NCBI GenBank assembly: GCA_023245975.1
Contig: JAHFJF010000052.1
Span: 1 to 6,331, forward strand
Length of the DNA: 6,331 nt
Source of the DNA: an archaeon
Lineage (GTDB): Archaea; Nanobdellota; Nanobdellia; SCGC-AAA011-G17; GW2011-AR17
Reading direction: 5' to 3'
The notes under the pieces are model-generated. The model was given only the letters and a program-made list of their open reading frames with translations. It was not told the origin of the DNA and ran no database searches. Shown piece after piece: positions 1 through 4,448 of this stretch. Position 1 is the stretch's first letter; each line of letters begins with the position of its first letter. The position numbers were made by a program, and so were the translations under genes.

Positions 1-11
1 ATATCTTGGTG

Positions 12-392
12 TTATAAAAAAGATGCATTCATGATAAATCTCCAGAATTGTGGCCAGCTTTTCTTAACGCAAGATGGATATTTTACCATTATATTCCCTT
101 TATGAAACATAACTACTGCTTGTACTACTCTATGATCTTTATACGATATTTCTTTTTCTTCAAGAGCTTTTTCCATTTCAGTTAATCTATTGCTCTCATG
201 ACCTCTTAGAGTGGGCTTTCTTTCTTTAAGGGTCCCATTTAAAATAAATTCTCTTTTCTGACTCCATTTCCAGGATGCAAATTTGAGAAACCTGTACAAA
301 GTGCCTGATTCACCGACTTCTATTGGTTCGTTTGAAATCCATTGCAAAGATGCTCTAGGGATGTAGCCTTGTTCGATAAGAGTTTGCTTCAT
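12..392 (-). CDS. Hypothetical protein, 126 aa, third gene of the aEF-1beta operon
   Basis: I do not recognise this 126-residue protein. It is soluble, with no signal peptide and no membrane segment. It is rich in Lys, Glu and aromatic residues, including WKW near residue 42 and a SWPQFW stretch near residue 112. A charged helical segment (about residues 68-85, EMEKALEEKE) looks like a short amphipathic helix. The ATG at 392-390 shares one base with the TAA stop of aEF-1beta (TAATG), so translation is probably coupled and the gene belongs to the zinc-ribbon/aEF-1beta operon. That position hints at a translation or RNA-related role, but this is inference from context only. The ORF closes with TAA at 14-12, so it is complete. 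Confidence is good that it is a gene and low for any function. Confidence 0.72.
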   Translation of the reverse strand: MKQTLIEQGYIPRASLQWISNEPIEVGESGTLYRFLKFASWKWSQKREFILNGTLKERKPTLRGHESNRLTEMEKALEEKEISYKDHRVVQAVVMFHKGNIMVKYPSCVKKSWPQFWRFIMNASFL

Positions 393-664
393 TAACCCAT
401 TGCCCTTCTGAAATCTGTAACAGTAGCAGAAGAAACACCTTCTATTTTTCCTAATGCTGTTTCGTAAACATCAGAGCCAAGCTTTTCATCAATTATAATA
501 ATAACTTCCAATACCCTCAGGCCAAATGCAATTGGCACTTCATTAGTCCTGCCTAACTCTCCGCCAGTCTTCTCTATTGCTTCTTTAGCATCCAACTCGA
601 CCTTTTTTAAGTTGGTTTCCGTGCTTTCAGGCATTAACCTAATTGTAACAACTGCTCTTGCCAT
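392..664 (-). CDS. ef1b: Elongation factor 1-beta (aEF-1beta), guanine nucleotide exchange factor
   Basis: Archaeal elongation factor 1-beta exchanges GDP for GTP on aEF-1alpha, recharging it to deliver aminoacyl-tRNA to the ribosome. At 90 residues it has the normal length of the family, which corresponds to the C-terminal exchange domain of eukaryotic eEF1B. Family hallmarks are visible: an N-terminal beta strand ending in MPES (residues 11-14), the PIAFGL block (44-49), a hydrophobic strand VLEVIIIID (51-59), and the C-terminal KIEGVSSATVTDFRR (73-87), which makes the last strand of the alpha/beta sandwich. The start ATG lies one base after the stop of the zinc-ribbon gene, and its own stop overlaps the start of the next gene by one base, so the three form a tight operon. 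No strong Shine-Dalgarno is seen, and coupling from the upstream gene is likely. Confidence 0.95.
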   Translation of the reverse strand: MARAVVTIRLMPESTETNLKKVELDAKEAIEKTGGELGRTNEVPIAFGLRVLEVIIIIDEKLGSDVYETALGKIEGVSSATVTDFRRAMG

Positions 665-665
665 C

Positions 666-836
666 TTAATTTGGTCCTGTAAAGTTACAAGAACTGCATG
701 AATATCTTGTCCCTAATTCCCTGCAGTGATGGCATCTTACGATTTCCATCTTGCCGCAATTAGGGCAATTAAACCTTGTAGAGCCAGGCTTATTGCTGAC
801 TTCTACTTTGCATGATGTACATTTTAGCTTTTGCAT
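666..836 (-). CDS. Small zinc-ribbon protein with four CxxC motifs (COG2888/DUF1610-like)
   Basis: This 56-residue protein contains four CxxC pairs at residues 6-9 (CTSC), 24-27 (CPNC), 35-38 (CHHC) and 47-50 (CSSC), enough for two zinc ribbons. This is the archaeal 'Zn-ribbon, probable RNA-binding, involved in translation' family (COG2888), which is commonly found beside aEF-1beta, as here. Its molecular role is only predicted to be translation-related. I chose the ATG at 836-834: the frame stays open to 989, but a longer start would run through the tRNA-Arg gene, and the extra residues are not family-like. A TATA box about 34 nt upstream fits a very short leader, and no Shine-Dalgarno is visible. 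It is first in the operon with aEF-1beta, whose ATG follows its TAA by one base. Confidence 0.9.
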   Translation of the reverse strand: MQKLKCTSCKVEVSNKPGSTRFNCPNCGKMEIVRCHHCRELGTRYSCSSCNFTGPN

Positions 837-866
837 GGTAATTCTTGAGTTAGAGGACGGCAAATA

Positions 867-874
867 TTTATAAA
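867..874. promoter_or_regulatory. TATA box shared by the divergent tRNA-Arg gene and the zinc-ribbon/aEF-1beta operon
   Basis: TTTATAAA is its own reverse complement, so it can be read as an archaeal TATA box on either strand. Its centre lies 29.5 bases before the first base of the tRNA on the plus strand and 34.5 bases before the zinc-ribbon ATG on the minus strand. Both distances fit archaeal initiation about 26 nt downstream, giving a short tRNA leader and an 8-nt mRNA leader. Only 63 bp separate the two genes and no other equally good box is seen for either, although AATATTTA next to it is a weaker minus-strand alternative. Confidence 0.6.
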
Positions 875-899
875 GCTTTTGATTAATATTTGAGACGAA

Positions 900-973
900 G
901 CCCCTGTAGTATAGCTTGGATAGTATTCGACCTTGCGGAGGTTGAGACTTGGGTTCAAATCCCAGCGGGGGCA
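900..973 (+). tRNA. tRNA-Arg, anticodon GCG
   Basis: The cloverleaf folds completely by eye. The acceptor stem 900-906 pairs with 966-972 (seven pairs, one G-U). The D arm 909-912/923-926 has the GG of the D loop at 918-919. The anticodon stem 928-932 pairs with 940-944 around the loop TTGCGGA, which puts anticodon GCG at 935-937 and reads CGC and CGU arginine codons. The T arm 949-953/961-965 has loop TTCAAAT. Arginine identity is supported by A20 (920) after the D-loop GG, C35 in the anticodon, and discriminator A973. The CCA end is not encoded (974 is T) and is presumably added by CCA transferase. There is no intron. A TATA box at 867-874 serves as promoter. Confidence 0.95.
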
Positions 974-977
974 TAAA

Positions 978-985
978 TTTATATA
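978..985 (+). promoter_or_regulatory. TATA box of the putative lipoprotein gene
   Basis: TTTATATA begins five bases after the tRNA-Arg 3' end. Its centre is 26.5 bases before the ATG at 1008, the standard archaeal distance from TATA to transcription start, so the mRNA would be leaderless and begin at that ATG. The alternative ATG at 1002 would lie only 20.5 bases away and would probably not be transcribed. Confidence 0.6.
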
Positions 986-1007
986 TCACCTAAATCACAA
1001 CATGAAT

Positions 1008-1322
1008 ATGAAACAATTATCTAAACTTTCTTTAGTCATCGGTTTAACTGGAATATTAAATGGCTGTGATGAGAATGAAAAAAGAAAGTTAGCTGAGTGT
1101 GAAGTTGGGAATCTTAAAGTAAAAGTTATTAATGATATACGCCATGCAAATTATGATAGAATATATTTAAATTTTTATTTAGATAAACATTTAGTTGGTA
1201 CTGTCATGCCAATGGGTTCTTATGATAGTGAATATTATACCACTGCAATACATTGCAATGATGGGAGAATAATGCATATAGAACAGAATAACTTTGATGA
1301 TGAATATTTTACAGAAGAATAA
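1008..1322 (+). CDS. Putative small exported lipoprotein, 104 aa
   Basis: The protein opens with a short basic segment (MKQLSK), a hydrophobic core (LSLVIGLTGIL) and the sequence LNGC ending at Cys20, which looks like a lipoprotein signal peptide with lipobox. Asn at the -2 position is unusual. The mature part is small, acidic and rich in Tyr, Asn and Asp, with two further cysteines at 31 and 83 that could form a disulfide. I do not recognise the family. I chose the ATG at 1008 because the TATA box at 978-985 is centred 26.5 bases upstream; ATG 1002 adds two residues (MN). The frame extends further back, but that extension lies in the tRNA. The gene is clearly more AT-rich than its surroundings (about 20% GC over 1141-1200), suggesting acquired DNA. 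It converges on the 53-residue ORF with a 2-nt gap. Confidence 0.68.
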   Translation: MKQLSKLSLVIGLTGILNGCDENEKRKLAECEVGNLKVKVINDIRHANYDRIYLNFYLDKHLVGTVMPMGSYDSEYYTTAIHCNDGRIMHIEQNNFDDEYFTEE

Positions 1323-1324
1323 AA

Positions 1325-1486
1325 TTATCGTTTTTTAGAAATTGCTTTCTCTTTGATGTTCTTGGCTATCTCTTCAATAGTTTTGACATCTGCATCCCCA
1401 GACAACTGGCTTTTTTCCAGATTTTCTCTCTTTTTTGACCTGTCCAGCATATATCTGACGAACTCTTGGTCCTTGGCTGTTGGCAT
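1325..1486 (-). CDS. Small charged protein, 53 aa
   Basis: A short ORF beginning MPTAKDQEFVRYMLDRSKKR and ending KAISKKR encodes 53 residues on the minus strand. It is highly charged, lacks any hydrophobic segment, and looks mostly helical (QEFVRYMLDRSKKRENLEKS, then VKTIEEIAKNIKEKA). That composition resembles small nucleic-acid-associated or regulatory proteins, but I recognise no family. Support for its being real is threefold: an in-frame stop just upstream fixes the ATG at 1486, the codon composition is normal, and a TATTTAAT box at 1509-1516 is centred 26.5 bases before the ATG, which predicts a leaderless mRNA. The opposite-strand frame over the same bases has a hydrophobic, low-complexity product and is taken as a shadow. 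It converges on the lipoprotein gene and diverges from the 263-residue gene. Confidence 0.62.
   Translation of the reverse strand: MPTAKDQEFVRYMLDRSKKRENLEKSQLSGDADVKTIEEIAKNIKEKAISKKR
1331..1336 (+). terminator. T-tract terminator after the lipoprotein gene
   Basis: Six consecutive T residues start eight bases after the lipoprotein stop codon, as expected for intrinsic archaeal termination. The tract lies inside the 3' end of the convergent 53-residue ORF, so it is a weak call. Confidence 0.3.
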
Positions 1487-1508
1487 AGCTTATTTTAGAT
1501 ATTACAAG

Positions 1509-1516
1509 TATTTAAT
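1509..1516 (-). promoter_or_regulatory. TATA box of the 53-residue ORF
   Basis: On the minus strand this reads ATTAAATA. Its centre is 26.5 bases before the ATG at 1486, the expected archaeal spacing for a leaderless transcript. A second box-like ATAAATAG lies about 14 bases further upstream and could give a short leader instead. Confidence 0.5.
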
Positions 1517-1537
1517 CATTGCTATTTATATTTCAAA

Positions 1538-1548
1538 ATATATATATA
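1538..1548 (+). promoter_or_regulatory. TATA box of the 263-residue/membrane protein operon
   Basis: An alternating ATATATATATA run, centred about 27-29 bases before the ATG at 1572, would start transcription at or just before the start codon. The divergent box for the 53-residue ORF lies about 25 bases to the left, so the two promoters sit back to back in an 85-bp intergenic space. Confidence 0.5.
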
Positions 1549-1563
1549 CTTCTTCCTTTCTTT

Positions 1564-1569
1564 AGGAGG
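1564..1569 (+). promoter_or_regulatory. Shine-Dalgarno-like AGGAGG unusually close to the start codon
   Basis: AGGAGG ends only two bases before the ATG at 1572, much closer than the usual 5-9 bases. No alternative start codon lies at the proper distance downstream. It may work poorly, or be incidental if the mRNA is leaderless as the TATA position suggests. Confidence 0.4.
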
Positions 1570-1571
1570 TT

Positions 1572-2363
1572 ATGAACCATTCTCTAAAAGGAAAGCTCTT
1601 TAGCGGAGAGACTCTTGAGCCGAAAGAAGATTCTTTATATAGCCCTGAAGAATTAGAAGCTTTCAAAAATCAGCAACCTAAAGCTCAACAACCCAAGCCA
1701 GAGCTTGCAGTAAGGCAGCAAAAAAGCTTGACACAGATTATTGGCTTAAATATTGAGGATTCCGCAGATATGAATGCTGATGGAAAGAAAAAATACATGT
1801 CATTTGATTCAGCACAAAGAGGCATAATATCAAGAGGCTTTGAAGAATTTATAATTCCTTCAGACCTAATAGACCTTCGAAGGTCTAATAATTTGCTTCA
1901 TTTACACTTATATAACTCAATAACAAATAGCACAGGTGAATGGTTCGACATGGCCTGGATGAGGCAAGGGAAGGATTTGATAATCTATGAGCATCCTTAT
2001 GGGTTGTTTCTTGAAGTATTGCCCCCTACAAACTATCCGAAAAATAATATTGTAAATCATAAACATTATCCCAGCTCTTTCAGATATAATGCTAAAAATA
2101 TTAAATGCAACAATGCATTGAGCTTTAATATCGGTAATTTTTCAGCAGGTGTAGAAATACCATTGCATGCATTTGGTTCTGCATTATCAGATTATATCTT
2201 AAGGAGAAAAGTGGCTGATTACCCTACATCGATGCCTGAACCGAAAATAGTCCTGCCGGAATATTTTACAGTTATGCCCGTTGGATTTGAAATTAAACAA
2301 GATGGATTTGTAATCGGGGGCCACATCTATAGGGCATGCCGGGGAGCAAAAAGAAAGAAATGA
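1572..2363 (+). CDS. Hypothetical soluble protein, 263 aa
   Basis: I do not recognise this protein. It has no signal peptide or membrane helix. Residues 1-50 are polar and probably disordered, with a Gln/Pro/Lys-rich stretch (about 34-50). Residues 75-260 look like a folded, beta-rich domain with many aromatic and His residues, for example the HLHLY segment (110-114), the WFDMAWM segment (124-130), and HPYGLFLEV (141-149). Its tail is strongly basic (RGAKRKK). The start ATG follows an AGGAGG with only two bases of spacing. The TGA stop overlaps the ATG of the following membrane protein as ATGA, so the two are co-translated and probably work together; a cytoplasmic partner of a membrane protein is a reasonable guess and no more. 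An 18-bp perfect palindrome lies within the coding sequence at 1870-1887. Confidence 0.75.
   Translation: MNHSLKGKLFSGETLEPKEDSLYSPEELEAFKNQQPKAQQPKPELAVRQQKSLTQIIGLNIEDSADMNADGKKKYMSFDSAQRGIISRGFEEFIIPSDLIDLRRSNNLLHLHLYNSITNSTGEWFDMAWMRQGKDLIIYEHPYGLFLEVLPPTNYPKNNIVNHKHYPSSFRYNAKNIKCNNALSFNIGNFSAGVEIPLHAFGSALSDYILRRKVADYPTSMPEPKIVLPEYFTVMPVGFEIKQDGFVIGGHIYRACRGAKRKK
1870..1887. repeat. 18-bp perfect palindrome inside the 263-residue gene
   Basis: TAGACCTTCGAAGGTCTA is a perfect inverted repeat with no spacer, within codons for about residues 100-105. As RNA it could form a 7-bp stem with a four-base loop. As DNA it has the form of a dimeric protein-binding or restriction-type site. It may be chance constrained by coding. 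Confidence 0.7.
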
Positions 2364-2725
2364 GAAAATTAAGGCATATCGGCTTATGGTTTTACCTTTT
2401 TTCGGTTTTATCTGCAGCTTCAATGATATTATTGACATTCAGGAATTACTTTAGCTTAAGGCAGCCGGTGATGCTGCTGACATTTGTATTGTTCTTAGTG
2501 CTGGCTGTTTATGTGCATGCCAAAAGATATGAGAAGAGAGCAAGAACAATATGCGCCATCTTTATTGTTAATTCACTTGCCTTATGGTTCTTTTTCTCTT
2601 TGAAATCCATACTTTCTGCGATATATCTTGGATTTTTAGCTGATATACTAATATTGATTAGTGCCCTATGGTATGTTTATATTTTGATTTCTTCTGCCTA
2701 CCATTTCTTTAAATTTTATGCTTAG
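2360..2725 (+). CDS. Four-helix integral membrane protein, 121 aa
   Basis: The protein starts with a basic segment (MRKLRH) followed by four hydrophobic segments at about residues 7-27, 36-54, 62-80 and 88-110. A basic cluster, HAKRYEKRAR (53-62), lies between helices 2 and 3. By the positive-inside rule, the N-terminus and that loop face the cytoplasm. I recognise no family and see no catalytic motif. I chose the ATG at 2360 because it overlaps the upstream TGA as ATGA, the usual coupling arrangement; an in-frame ATG at 2336 would add eight residues (MPGSKKKE) and a 28-bp overlap. Its 3' end overlaps the convergent Bro-N gene by 17 bp. Confidence 0.72.
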   Translation: MRKLRHIGLWFYLFSVLSAASMILLTFRNYFSLRQPVMLLTFVLFLVLAVYVHAKRYEKRARTICAIFIVNSLALWFFFSLKSILSAIYLGFLADILILISALWYVYILISSAYHFFKFYA

Positions 2726-3002
2726 ATTGAATAATCCTAAAGGCACTTTCTGTATTTGCACAGTCTGTTATCCTCATTTTTCCATCTTCAGCCAATAATT
2801 TCAACTGGTTACAATTTGTAACCGTTTCATTGCTGCCCTCTTCTATTAAACGATGTTTAAGAACCTTCCAGTAATTCCTTGCATCTTCACTCTCTGTAAG
2901 GGTACCTACAATGTCAACTACCGAGAACCACCATTCATCATTATGCCAAATACGCCTAATTTTCTTACCTTGGAAGATTGCAATTGTATTTTCTTTTTTC
3001 AT
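2709..3002 (-). CDS. Truncated Bro-N domain protein (phage antirepressor / DinD-like)
   Basis: The 97 residues match the Bro-N domain of phage antirepressor, BRO and DinD-like proteins. Visible hallmarks are IRRIWHNDEWWFSVVDIVGTLT (about 15-36), the YWKVLKHRL segment (44-52), and DCANTESAFRIIQS (80-93). Full-length relatives continue after IIQS with a stretch like IPSPKAEPFK and are much longer, commonly well over 200 residues. Here the match stops at IIQS and only KHKI and a stop follow, and those last codons lie over the end of the convergent membrane gene. I read it as the N-terminal remnant of a longer gene cut by a deletion or insertion near 2723. It might still bind DNA as a solo Bro-N domain. 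The ATG is 32 nt after the radA stop with only a weak GTGG-like ribosome site. Confidence 0.82.
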   Translation of the reverse strand: MKKENTIAIFQGKKIRRIWHNDEWWFSVVDIVGTLTESEDARNYWKVLKHRLIEEGSNETVTNCNQLKLLAEDGKMRITDCANTESAFRIIQSKHKI

Positions 3003-3021
3003 TTTCTTACCACTAGATAAT

Positions 3022-3034
3022 TAAAAATAAAAAA
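3022..3034 (-). terminator. T-rich tract after radA
   Basis: On the minus strand the bases after the radA stop read TTTTTTATTTTTAAT, a typical intrinsic archaeal terminator. The same AT-rich stretch could also hold the TATA element of the Bro-N gene, which starts 32 nt after the radA stop. Confidence 0.5.
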
Positions 3035-3997
3035 TTAGGCGTCCTTAATTCCTCCCTCCATAACCTGGAAAACTGCTTCGCCATCAGGCAAATGCGGTGA
3101 ATCAACTAATTTTGCAACTCTTGTTCCAGCCTTGCCCCTTCTCAAATAAACTCTTGTCTGTGAATTATGGCCTACAATGTTTCCGCCAATTGCTGCTGTA
3201 GGGTCACCAAAAAATGTGTCTGGCTTTGCCATTACCTGATTGGTAACGTAAACTGCAAAATTGTACATGTCTGCCAATTTCATAAGGATATGCATGTGCT
3301 TGTTTAATTTCTGCTGCCTATCAGCAAGTGTTCCCCTGCCTACAAACTCTGCCCTGAAATGCGCCATCAGAGAATCAACTATAACTAACCTTACTGGAAG
3401 CTTGTCTTTTGTAATCAAGTCTTCAACTTTTTCAGCTACAAGCATCTGATGGTCTGAATTGAATGCCCGTACCACCATGATTTTTCTCAATACTTCCAAT
3501 GGATCTAAGCCAAGATCTGCAGAAATCTGCTTTATCCTCTCTGGCCTGAAAGTAGATTCTGTGTCTATCCATACAGCAATACCTTCTCCACCTCCTTTCT
3601 CACGAGGCAGTTGGACATTAACTGCCAATTGGTGTGCCATGCTAGTTTTCCCGCTGCCGAAAGCACCATAGCATTCTGTTATTGAGCCAGTTTCAACACC
3701 TCCGCCAAAGAGTGTATCAAGGTTCTTGCTTCCTGTTGAAAGCTTTACCAGATTTTCCCTCTTCTTCATCACTTCTTCCCCAGTCTCGAAACCCATGTTC
3801 ATGGAATTTCTCGCAAAATTGATTATCTTCCTAGCAGCAGCTTCGCCTAACCCTGAAGTTTCCGTTATCTCGCCAGGGGTTGCAACTGCAACTGACATTA
3901 ATGTTTCAAAACCAGCTTCCTTTAATTTTTCAGCTGTTGCTGCGCCAACGCCAGGAAGGTCATAGATTGTAAATTCCTTTACTTCTTTCTTACTCAT
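3035..3997 (-). CDS. radA: DNA repair and recombination protein RadA
   Basis: RadA is the archaeal RecA/Rad51 recombinase: it forms ATP-dependent filaments on single-stranded DNA and carries out homology search and strand exchange. The 320 residues match the usual length. In order: a helix-hairpin-helix DNA-binding domain (about 10-66, with [12 protein letters not shown]), a linker with FETG (70-73) in the place of the FxxA polymerisation motif, then the RecA ATPase core. That core has Walker A GAFGSGKT (111-118), the catalytic glutamate in IDTE (Glu147), Walker B LVIVDS (204-209), the [12 protein letters not shown] segment, and the L2 loop (about 255-277). No intein is present. Two in-frame ATGs lie upstream (4006 and 4015), but TGGAGG at 4007-4012 sits nine bases before the ATG at 3997, which decides the start. 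The gene overlaps the end of the upstream 90-residue gene by 8 bp. Confidence 0.97.
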   Translation of the reverse strand: MSKKEVKEFTIYDLPGVGAATAEKLKEAGFETLMSVAVATPGEITETSGLGEAAARKIINFARNSMNMGFETGEEVMKKRENLVKLSTGSKNLDTLFGGGVETGSITECYGAFGSGKTSMAHQLAVNVQLPREKGGGEGIAVWIDTESTFRPERIKQISADLGLDPLEVLRKIMVVRAFNSDHQMLVAEKVEDLITKDKLPVRLVIVDSLMAHFRAEFVGRGTLADRQQKLNKHMHILMKLADMYNFAVYVTNQVMAKPDTFFGDPTAAIGGNIVGHNSQTRVYLRRGKAGTRVAKLVDSPHLPDGEAVFQVMEGGIKDA

Positions 3998-4262
3998 TTT
4001 CTTCATCCTCCACATTTAACAACAAGTCTTCCTGCAATTTGCCTAGAATTAGCAATGCCTTAGTAACGTCCTGCTTTCTTAGATTCATTGATTCGTTCAT
4101 CCAAGTATTCTTTTCCTTGTCGAACCAGCTTCTTTTTAATGAAGCAGTCTTAAATCCAAAAATCTGCCCTTCTTTTTCGCGCTCATTCATCCATACGGCA
4201 CCCTGTATGCTGCCAGAACGGTATGTCTTTACTGGTGGCCTAGCACCTGTTTTCTTTTCCAT
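3990..4262 (-). CDS. Small conserved protein of the K-T-[FY]-R-x-G-x-[IV]-x-x-x-[VI]-W type, 90 aa, coupled to radA
   Basis: This 90-residue protein has the pattern [13 protein letters not shown] (12-24), a basic/aromatic block [20 protein letters not shown] (35-54), and a helical [24 protein letters not shown] region (59-82), with an acidic tail. From memory, small proteins with this layout, 'RxGxIxaxVW...yKDKdGnW...lRxnDlpKa', occur in many phages, bacteria and DPANN archaea without established function; I could not check this. The overlap with radA suggests a role with single-stranded DNA or recombination, which is inference only. The start at 4262 is set by GAGGTG six bases upstream; the frame extends to an ATG at 4361, but that extension is not family-like and precedes the nearest likely transcription start. 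Its last 8 bp overlap radA. Confidence 0.85.
   Translation of the reverse strand: MEKKTGARPPVKTYRSGSIQGAVWMNEREKEGQIFGFKTASLKRSWFDKEKNTWMNESMNLRKQDVTKALLILGKLQEDLLLNVEDEENE
4007..4012 (-). promoter_or_regulatory. Shine-Dalgarno of radA
   Basis: TGGAGG on the minus strand lies nine bases before the radA ATG at 3997 and within the end of the upstream gene. It touches the alternative ATG at 4006 directly, which rules that start out. Confidence 0.75.
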
Positions 4263-4268
4263 TTTCAA

Positions 4269-4274
4269 CACCTC
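4269..4274 (-). promoter_or_regulatory. Shine-Dalgarno of the 90-residue gene
   Basis: GAGGTG, a near-perfect match to the archaeal anti-Shine-Dalgarno, lies six bases before the ATG at 4262 and selects this start over the one at 4361. Confidence 0.75.
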
Positions 4275-4337
4275 TTGCTTTTCGCATCTTGTTTCAATCG
4301 AGGCTCTTATTGCCTTGGAATACAGTAATACAAATTG

Positions 4338-4347
4338 ATTATATAAA
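4338..4347 (-). promoter_or_regulatory. TATA box of the 90-residue protein/radA operon
   Basis: On the minus strand this reads TTTATATAAT, preceded by a GC-rich GCGCGACTAG that could act as the BRE. Initiation about 26 bases downstream (near 4316) would give a leader of about 54 nt containing the Shine-Dalgarno. A second box, TTTATAAA at 4387-4394, could start transcription near 4365 instead. Confidence 0.5.
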
Positions 4348-4363
4348 CTAGTCGCGCGCATTT

Positions 4364-4377
4364 GTCAAGTGTCAAGT
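4364..4377. repeat. Tandem GTCAAGT heptamers upstream of the radA operon
   Basis: Two adjacent perfect copies of GTCAAGT lie between the two candidate TATA boxes of the radA operon. This is where an activator or repressor could bind, but it is short and may be chance. The rest of 4350-4402 shows only the alternative TATA box at 4387-4394. Confidence 0.4.
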
Positions 4378-4402
4378 AGTCCCTGATTTATAAAAATTGT
4401 TC

Positions 4403-4439
4403 AAAAAAAAAGCTGGAATTTACTAAAAAAACGTAAAAA
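4403..4439 (-). terminator. Multi-T-tract terminator after the paralog array
   Basis: Immediately downstream of the 283-residue gene the minus strand carries runs of five, seven and nine T residues (4439-4435, 4431-4425, 4411-4403). This is the classic intrinsic archaeal terminator and separates the array from the radA operon. No stem-loop is needed or evident. Confidence 0.7.
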
Positions 4440-4448
4440 GGCAGATAA

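Noticed and set aside
837..989. N-terminal extension of the zinc-ribbon ORF up to 989
   Set aside because: It would translate the antisense of the tRNA-Arg gene and its promoter, and the family starts at the MQKLKC methionine.
933..1007. N-terminal extension of the lipoprotein ORF starting at 933
   Set aside because: The start lies in the tRNA anticodon arm and the added residues destroy the signal-peptide layout; the TATA box lies downstream of it.
1290..1305. C-box-like TGATGA as a possible C/D box sRNA
   Set aside because: It lies in the lipoprotein coding region and no D box (CTGA) with fitting C'/D' boxes is found nearby.
1353..1565. Plus-strand 70-codon hydrophobic ORF
   Set aside because: It is antisense to the 53-residue ORF and runs through the AT-rich divergent promoter region; its apparent hydrophobicity comes from T-rich codons.
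2199..2438. Minus-strand 79-codon ORF
   Set aside because: It is antisense to the junction of the two coupled plus-strand genes and has no promoter or ribosome site.
3261..3965. Plus-strand ORFs across radA
   Set aside because: They are antisense shadows of a gene with unambiguous RadA motifs.
4263..4361. Longer start (ATG at 4361) for the 90-residue gene
   Set aside because: The extension spans the TATA box at 4338-4347, and GAGGTG at 4269-4274 marks the ATG at 4262 instead.
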